Shown in pieces: positions 31,920-35,325 of a DNA stretch of 35,325 bases; position 1 is the stretch's first letter, and every line of letters begins with the position of its first letter. Origin of the DNA: Collinsella aerofaciens (lineage in GTDB: Bacteria; Actinomycetota; Coriobacteriia; Coriobacteriales; Coriobacteriaceae); contig NZ_SPFY01000024.1 of the NCBI RefSeq assembly GCF_005844325.1, positions 1 through 35,325 on the forward strand, in the 5' to 3' direction. The notes beneath the pieces were generated by a model, which saw nothing but the letters and a program-made list of their open reading frames with translations, ran no database searches and was not told where the DNA came from. Made by a program: the position numbers and the translations under genes.

Positions 31920-31935
31920 TATAGGGAGTTGGGTT

Positions 31936-33717
31936 TTAGAGGCGGGCGAGGTCGTAGGCTTGGGCGGCTGCTTCACCGGCGCAGATGAGGTTGGTTGTGG
32001 CTTCCTGGGGGTCGAGCGCTTGGTCAAGAGGCATGGGCCTGCGGCAGACCGGCAGGACCAAGTCGATGCCCTGACCATACACCGCATCCAAATTATCCGC
32101 ACGACCGCCCACGACGGCGACTACCGGCTTGCCATAGCGATTGGCACGGCGGGCCACGCCCACCGGCGCCTTGCCGGCAGCGGATTGCTCGTCCATGTTG
32201 CCCTCGCCTGTAATGACCAGGTCGACATCGCGCACGCGCTCGTCAAACCCAATCAGATCGAGCACCGTCTCCACGCCCGAACGCAACTCAGCACCGAGCG
32301 CCAGCAGCGCGGCGCCCAAGCCACCTGCCGCGCCCGCGCCAGGCACGCCGAGCACCGAGCCAAATGTCCGCACGCCCTCGGGCACGCGCAACAACCCCTG
32401 AGCCCGCACCCCGGTAATCGCCGCATCGAGCAGGCGGCCGTAGCCGACCATCCAACTGTCGTACCTGCCCAGCGCTTCGACATCGTCTGTCGGCAGGCCC
32501 TTTTGCCCGCCAAACACTGCAAGTGCCCCACGACGCCCCACGAGCGGGTTCTCGACATCAGAGAGCACGACGATACGCGCGCTATTCAGCGCCCGAAGCG
32601 CCGGTGCCAAATCGATACTCGCCACCTGCTCAAGCCCCGCGAGACCAGGGGCGACATCGCAGCCCTGATCATCGACCACACGCGCGCCCAGCGCCTGCAG
32701 CATGCCGGCGCCACCGTCGTTGGTGGCACTGCCGCCCAGACCAATATAGATAGTCTTTGCCCCAGCACGAACCGCTCGAAGCATGAGCTCGCCCACGCCA
32801 TAGGTCGTAGCGGCCAACGCCGCCGGCTCTGTGCAAGGCGAATACCCAATACCCGCCGCCTCGGCCATCTCGATTACAGCCGACTCGTACTCGCCGTCCA
32901 CCAGCATCCGGGCAGACACACAGTCGCCCAGAGGGCCTGCGACTTCACATGCCACGACCTCACCGCCGCACGCGGCAACGGCATCGAGCGTTCCCTCGCC
33001 GCCATCCGCCAGCGGCAGCGCGCTTACCTGGGCATCGGGCCACACGCGGCGCACACCTTCGGCAACGGCCTCCTCCGCCTGCGCGCTCGAAACGCTGCCC
33101 TTAAAGGAGTCGATCGCCAGCTGCACACGGCGGGGCCGGCGGCACGCGGCACCAAAATCGACCGCCCCAACGGCAGTATCTTCGACACCCGCAAGCGCCT
33201 CGGCGTGGGCGGTATGCGCCTCAAGATCGGCCCCACAACCGCAGCCAGCACCATCGGTGCCACGCAGCCCACTAAAATAACCGCTCAGCACCGCGCGGCA
33301 CTCGTCTGCCAGCACGCCGGCGGTCACATTAAACCGATGATTCAGGCGCGAATCGGCATTGAGGTCGTATAGCGACCCCAGAGCGCCCGCTTTAGCATCA
33401 GCCGCGCCGTACACGCAGCGCCCCACGCGCGCGTTAACCATAAGCCCCGCGCACATGCAGCAGGGCTCGAGCGTCACGTAGACCGTACAATCGGAAAGAC
33501 GCCAGCGTCCAAGCGACTGAGCGGCGGCGCACAGGGCCGAAAACTCGGCATGCGCCGAAGGATCCTGGTCGAGCTCGCGGCGATTATGCGCCCGCGCGAC
33601 AATCTCGCCGTCGCGCACCACTACGGCTCCGATGGGCACCTCGCCCACCGCAGCGGCGGCGCGCGCCTCGGCCAGCGCCTCACGCATGAACTTCTCATCG
33701 ATTTCGGTGATCGTCAT
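31936..33717 (-). CDS. TadA tRNA adenosine deaminase fused to glycerate kinase
   Basis: One uninterrupted 593-residue frame with two complete enzymes. Residues 1-~155: TadA, the zinc deaminase that turns A34 of tRNA-Arg into inosine; HAE at 56-58 (zinc His, catalytic Glu) and PCCMC at 85-89 (zinc Cys86 and Cys89). Residues ~155-197: linker with GCGCG and an Ala-rich stretch. Residues ~198-593: type-I glycerate kinase (GlxK/GarK family), with IDSFKGSVSS, ADGGEGT, GLGGSATNDGGAGM, GAAGGLGAALLALG and ITGEGNMDEQSAAGK. It would phosphorylate glycerate with ATP. The start is ATG 33717 with GGGAAGG upstream; no internal ribosome site before the kinase part is evident. The neighbours tRNA-Ser and SRP RNA match the usual tadA context, so the kinase is the newcomer. 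Confidence 0.92.
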   Translation of the reverse strand: MTITEIDEKFMREALAEARAAAAVGEVPIGAVVVRDGEIVARAHNRRELDQDPSAHAEFSALCAAAQSLGRWRLSDCTVYVTLEPCCMCAGLMVNARVGRCVYGAADAKAGALGSLYDLNADSRLNHRFNVTAGVLADECRAVLSGYFSGLRGTDGAGCGCGADLEAHTAHAEALAGVEDTAVGAVDFGAACRRPRRVQLAIDSFKGSVSSAQAEEAVAEGVRRVWPDAQVSALPLADGGEGTLDAVAACGGEVVACEVAGPLGDCVSARMLVDGEYESAVIEMAEAAGIGYSPCTEPAALAATTYGVGELMLRAVRAGAKTIYIGLGGSATNDGGAGMLQALGARVVDDQGCDVAPGLAGLEQVASIDLAPALRALNSARIVVLSDVENPLVGRRGALAVFGGQKGLPTDDVEALGRYDSWMVGYGRLLDAAITGVRAQGLLRVPEGVRTFGSVLGVPGAGAAGGLGAALLALGAELRSGVETVLDLIGFDERVRDVDLVITGEGNMDEQSAAGKAPVGVARRANRYGKPVVAVVGGRADNLDAVYGQGIDLVLPVCRRPMPLDQALDPQEATTNLICAGEAAAQAYDLARL

Positions 33718-33749
33718 CGTTCGCCTTCCCTGTTGCAAATCCAAAACGA

Positions 33750-33758
33750 TGCTATCAT
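33750..33758 (+). promoter_or_regulatory. Extended -10 promoter of tRNA-Ser
   Basis: TGCTATCAT (33750-33758) is a good extended -10 element. TTGCAA (33733-33738) is upstream at a short 14-bp spacing. The start would be near 33765, just ahead of the tRNA. Confidence 0.5.
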
Positions 33759-33768
33759 TACGACTCAC

Positions 33769-33858
33769 GGAGAGATGGCAGAGCGGTTGAATGCGGCGGT
33801 CTTGAAAACCGTTGAGCGCGAGAGCGTTCCGGGGGTTCGAATCCCCCTCTCTCCGCCA
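33769..33858 (+). tRNA. tRNA-Ser (anticodon UGA), CCA encoded
   Basis: Acceptor arms GGAGAGA (33769-33775) and TCTCTCC (33848-33854), discriminator G, encoded CCA. The anticodon loop CTTGAAA carries TGA, which reads UCA and related serine codons. The long class II variable arm (GAGCGCGAGAGCGTT region) and T arm GGGGGTTCGAATCCCCC are intact. It ends 3 nt before the convergent TetR-like stop codon. Confidence 0.97.
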
Positions 33859-33861
33859 CTC

Positions 33862-34458
33862 CTAGTGATGCACCGGTGTCATGGTCCGCTCAAACAGTGC
33901 ATCGACCACATCGGCTATCTCAGGTCGACGCTCAAGATCGTGGCCCGATTCCCACCATATCGTGAAAAGTCGAATAATACCGCCGGCGACAAACTCAGAC
34001 GTCGTCTCGAGTGACACGGGGGCCAGGGCATCCTCGGCAAGCACGTTCATCACACGCTCGCGGATGGAGCGGGCAATGCGGTCGCAAATAACGTTGGTCA
34101 ACATGCCCGACATGCTGCTTGCCAAAATGTTATCCATGAGCCGCTCGTGCGCCAGAATCAAATCCATGGCATCGTCCAAAATCGCGTGCCGAAGCGCGCG
34201 CACGTCCTCGGCAGATACCGCGCCGGCCTCATCGGGCTGTTTTTGCGGCAAGCCCGACATGAGCTCATCGATATAAAAGGCAAAGTAATCGTTCTTGTCG
34301 CGAAAGTGCTTGTAGAACGTCGTGCGGCGAATCATGGCGCGGTCGCACAGCATGGCAACCGTCAGGTCCTCAAAACGATGCTCCTCGAGAAGCTCGGTAA
34401 AGGCATCGAACAGGGCGCGGTAGGTTTTCTTGATGCGAAGGTCCACTGGTATCGCCAT
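33862..34458 (-). CDS. TetR/AcrR-family transcriptional regulator
   Basis: A ~198-residue TetR-like protein. The N-terminal helix-turn-helix runs from TYRALFDAFTELLEEHRFED to RRTTFYKHFRDKNDYFAFYI, the latter containing the conserved TFYKHF-type recognition helix. The C-terminal helical region would bind a ligand and form the dimer. The start is uncertain: ATG 34458 has GAGG directly in front with no spacer, while the GTG five codons later has the same GAGG at about 12 nt. The gene is divergent from lemA across 200 bp, so lemA or the tRNA region could be a target, but no operator stands out. Confidence 0.85.
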   Translation of the reverse strand: MAIPVDLRIKKTYRALFDAFTELLEEHRFEDLTVAMLCDRAMIRRTTFYKHFRDKNDYFAFYIDELMSGLPQKQPDEAGAVSAEDVRALRHAILDDAMDLILAHERLMDNILASSMSGMLTNVICDRIARSIRERVMNVLAEDALAPVSLETTSEFVAGGIIRLFTIWWESGHDLERRPEIADVVDALFERTMTPVHH

Positions 34459-34590
34459 CCTCAGGGCAAAGACAACACTCGTCAATCTGTCGCATATCTT
34501 ACACCTGTACCTCGCGCGCTTTGCCCCGGTGCCAACCCCGCCGAAAACACAACGCTTACCGGAAAGTTCGGCACGACAAAACGTTGCGGG

Positions 34591-34596
34591 TATACT
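34591..34596 (+). promoter_or_regulatory. Probable -10 box of lemA
   Basis: TATACT lies 62 nt before the lemA ATG, preceded by GCGGG. The -35 region (TTCGGC, 18 bp upstream) is a weak match. Confidence 0.45.
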
Positions 34597-34657
34597 AGTA
34601 GCGTTATACCAACGGCAGCTGGCGCATGCCGCCGCGGCCATTCGAAACGGAGACATC

Positions 34658-35209
34658 ATGCTTCCCGTCATCATCGGCATCGTTGTTGTCATTGTGATTG
34701 CCTGCGCCATCGCCGGCATCTACAACAACATGGTCACCAAGCGTAACCGCATCGATAACGCCTGGCAGAACATCGATACGCAGCTGCAGCGTCGCAACGA
34801 CCTGATCCCCAACCTGGTCGAGACCGTCAAGGGCTACGCCAAGCACGAGCAGGAGACGCTCTCCGCCGTGATCAGCGCGCGTAACACCGCCGTCAAGGCC
34901 ACCACGCCCGAAGCCAAGATGGAAGCCGACAACGTGCTGACCGGTGCGCTGCGTCAGCTCTTCGCCGTAGCCGAGGCCTATCCCGATCTTAAGGCAAACA
35001 CCAACTTTACGCAGCTGCAGGCATCGCTCGAGGATACCGAGAACAAGATTAGCTATGCACGCCAGAGCTACAACGATTGCGTGCTCAGCTACAACAACGC
35101 CATTCAGACGTTCCCGGCTGTCATCTTTGCCGGCATCTTCCAGTTTAAGGAGCGCCAGGGCTTCGAGGCCGCCGAAGCAGCCCGCCAGGCCCCGACCGTC
35201 AAGTTCTAG
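34658..35209 (+). CDS. lemA: LemA-family membrane protein
   Basis: A 183-residue LemA protein. The start ATG 34658 is preceded by CGGAGAC. Residues 2-22 are one membrane helix (IIGIVVVIVIACAIAGIYNN), the rest a cytoplasmic helical bundle with the family blocks NRIDNAWQNIDTQLQRRNDL, IPNLVETVKGY and FPAVIFAGIFQF. The molecular role of LemA is poorly known; it often sits beside TPM-domain or HtpX-like genes, none of which appears before the terminator at 35277, so here it is probably monocistronic. Confidence 0.95.
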   Translation: MLPVIIGIVVVIVIACAIAGIYNNMVTKRNRIDNAWQNIDTQLQRRNDLIPNLVETVKGYAKHEQETLSAVISARNTAVKATTPEAKMEADNVLTGALRQLFAVAEAYPDLKANTNFTQLQASLEDTENKISYARQSYNDCVLSYNNAIQTFPAVIFAGIFQFKERQGFEAAEAARQAPTVKF

Positions 35210-35276
35210 TAGTTTGACAGCGCATCCTTAATCGGCCAAATGCATAAACCGCCCCGTCGAATGCATACTTTGAACT

Positions 35277-35315
35277 GCCTCCCATTTCTTGGACACGAGA
35301 AATGGGAGGCTTTTT
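35277..35315 (+). terminator. Intrinsic terminator of lemA
   Basis: A 13-bp stem, GCCTCCCATTTCT (35277-35289) and AGAAATGGGAGGC (35298-35310), with an 8-nt loop and a run of five Ts. Confidence 0.93.
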
Positions 35316-35325
35316 ATGCGTATCG

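Noticed and set aside
31855-33372. A 505-codon plus-strand frame over the TadA-glycerate kinase gene
   Set aside because: It is the antisense shadow of the fusion gene, starts inside a palindromic repeat and has no family similarity that I can see.

Overview
The window is GC-rich (protein genes dominated by GCC, GTC, CTG and ATC codons), Gram-positive in character and densely coding on both strands. The gene content points to a gut actinobacterium of the class Coriobacteriia, most likely Collinsella or a close relative: paired MarR-controlled ABC exporters, a Kup potassium transporter beside Kdp-type sensor genes, an LtaS-like sulfatase-fold enzyme, a small bacterial SRP RNA, and many palindromic intergenic repeats. 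This placement is inference from protein style and layout; no 16S rRNA or other taxonomic marker is present.

Layout. 1-4680: a MarR-type repressor and a two-subunit ABC exporter in one translationally coupled operon (marR, ABC-A, ABC-B), with a clear promoter/operator, and bracketed by two related bulged hairpins. 4698-6788: a membrane diguanylate cyclase and a LysR regulator, both on the minus strand. 7022-10336: a divergent three-gene unit of SDR dehydrogenase, OFA-type MFS carrier and Gfo/Idh/MocA oxidoreductase, which looks like a small catabolic module under the LysR protein. 10748-15003: Tex (plus), then FSA/transaldolase-like and HAD phosphatase genes (minus). 15079-17637: an RlmKL-type 23S rRNA methyltransferase. 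17732-22470 (minus): kup, a 64-residue membrane protein, a short KdpD-like kinase and a KdpE-like regulator in apparent operon order. 22629-23504: nitroreductase (minus). 23718-26018: LtaS-like enzyme (plus). 26640-31059 (minus): flavodoxin-like protein and a second heterodimeric ABC exporter. 31397-33858: SRP RNA, a TadA-glycerate kinase fusion gene and tRNA-Ser(UGA). 33862-35209: TetR-like regulator divergent from lemA.

The most unusual coding feature is the single 593-residue frame that joins a complete tRNA adenosine deaminase to a complete type-I glycerate kinase. The RlmKL homologue keeps its RlmK catalytic motif, but the two key motifs of its RlmL half are replaced.

The intergenic DNA is unusually rich in palindromes. 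I see (i) two diverged copies of a ~190-bp element with terminal repeats around CTATCTACTACGTTTA, at 10507 and 31611; (ii) two copies of a palindrome with AGTTGCGGTGGAATA arms, at 17641 and 31853; (iii) CAAAGGG-type palindromes at 9235 and 22593 and a looser relative at 20104; (iv) a seven-copy array of a GGAAA..TCCCA motif in strictly alternating orientation at 26254-26457; (v) two related bulged hairpins at 56 and 4530; and (vi) several long single inverted repeats. The 31250-31920 stretch next to the SRP RNA gene is a hotspot for these. No IS element, prophage or CRISPR array is visible.
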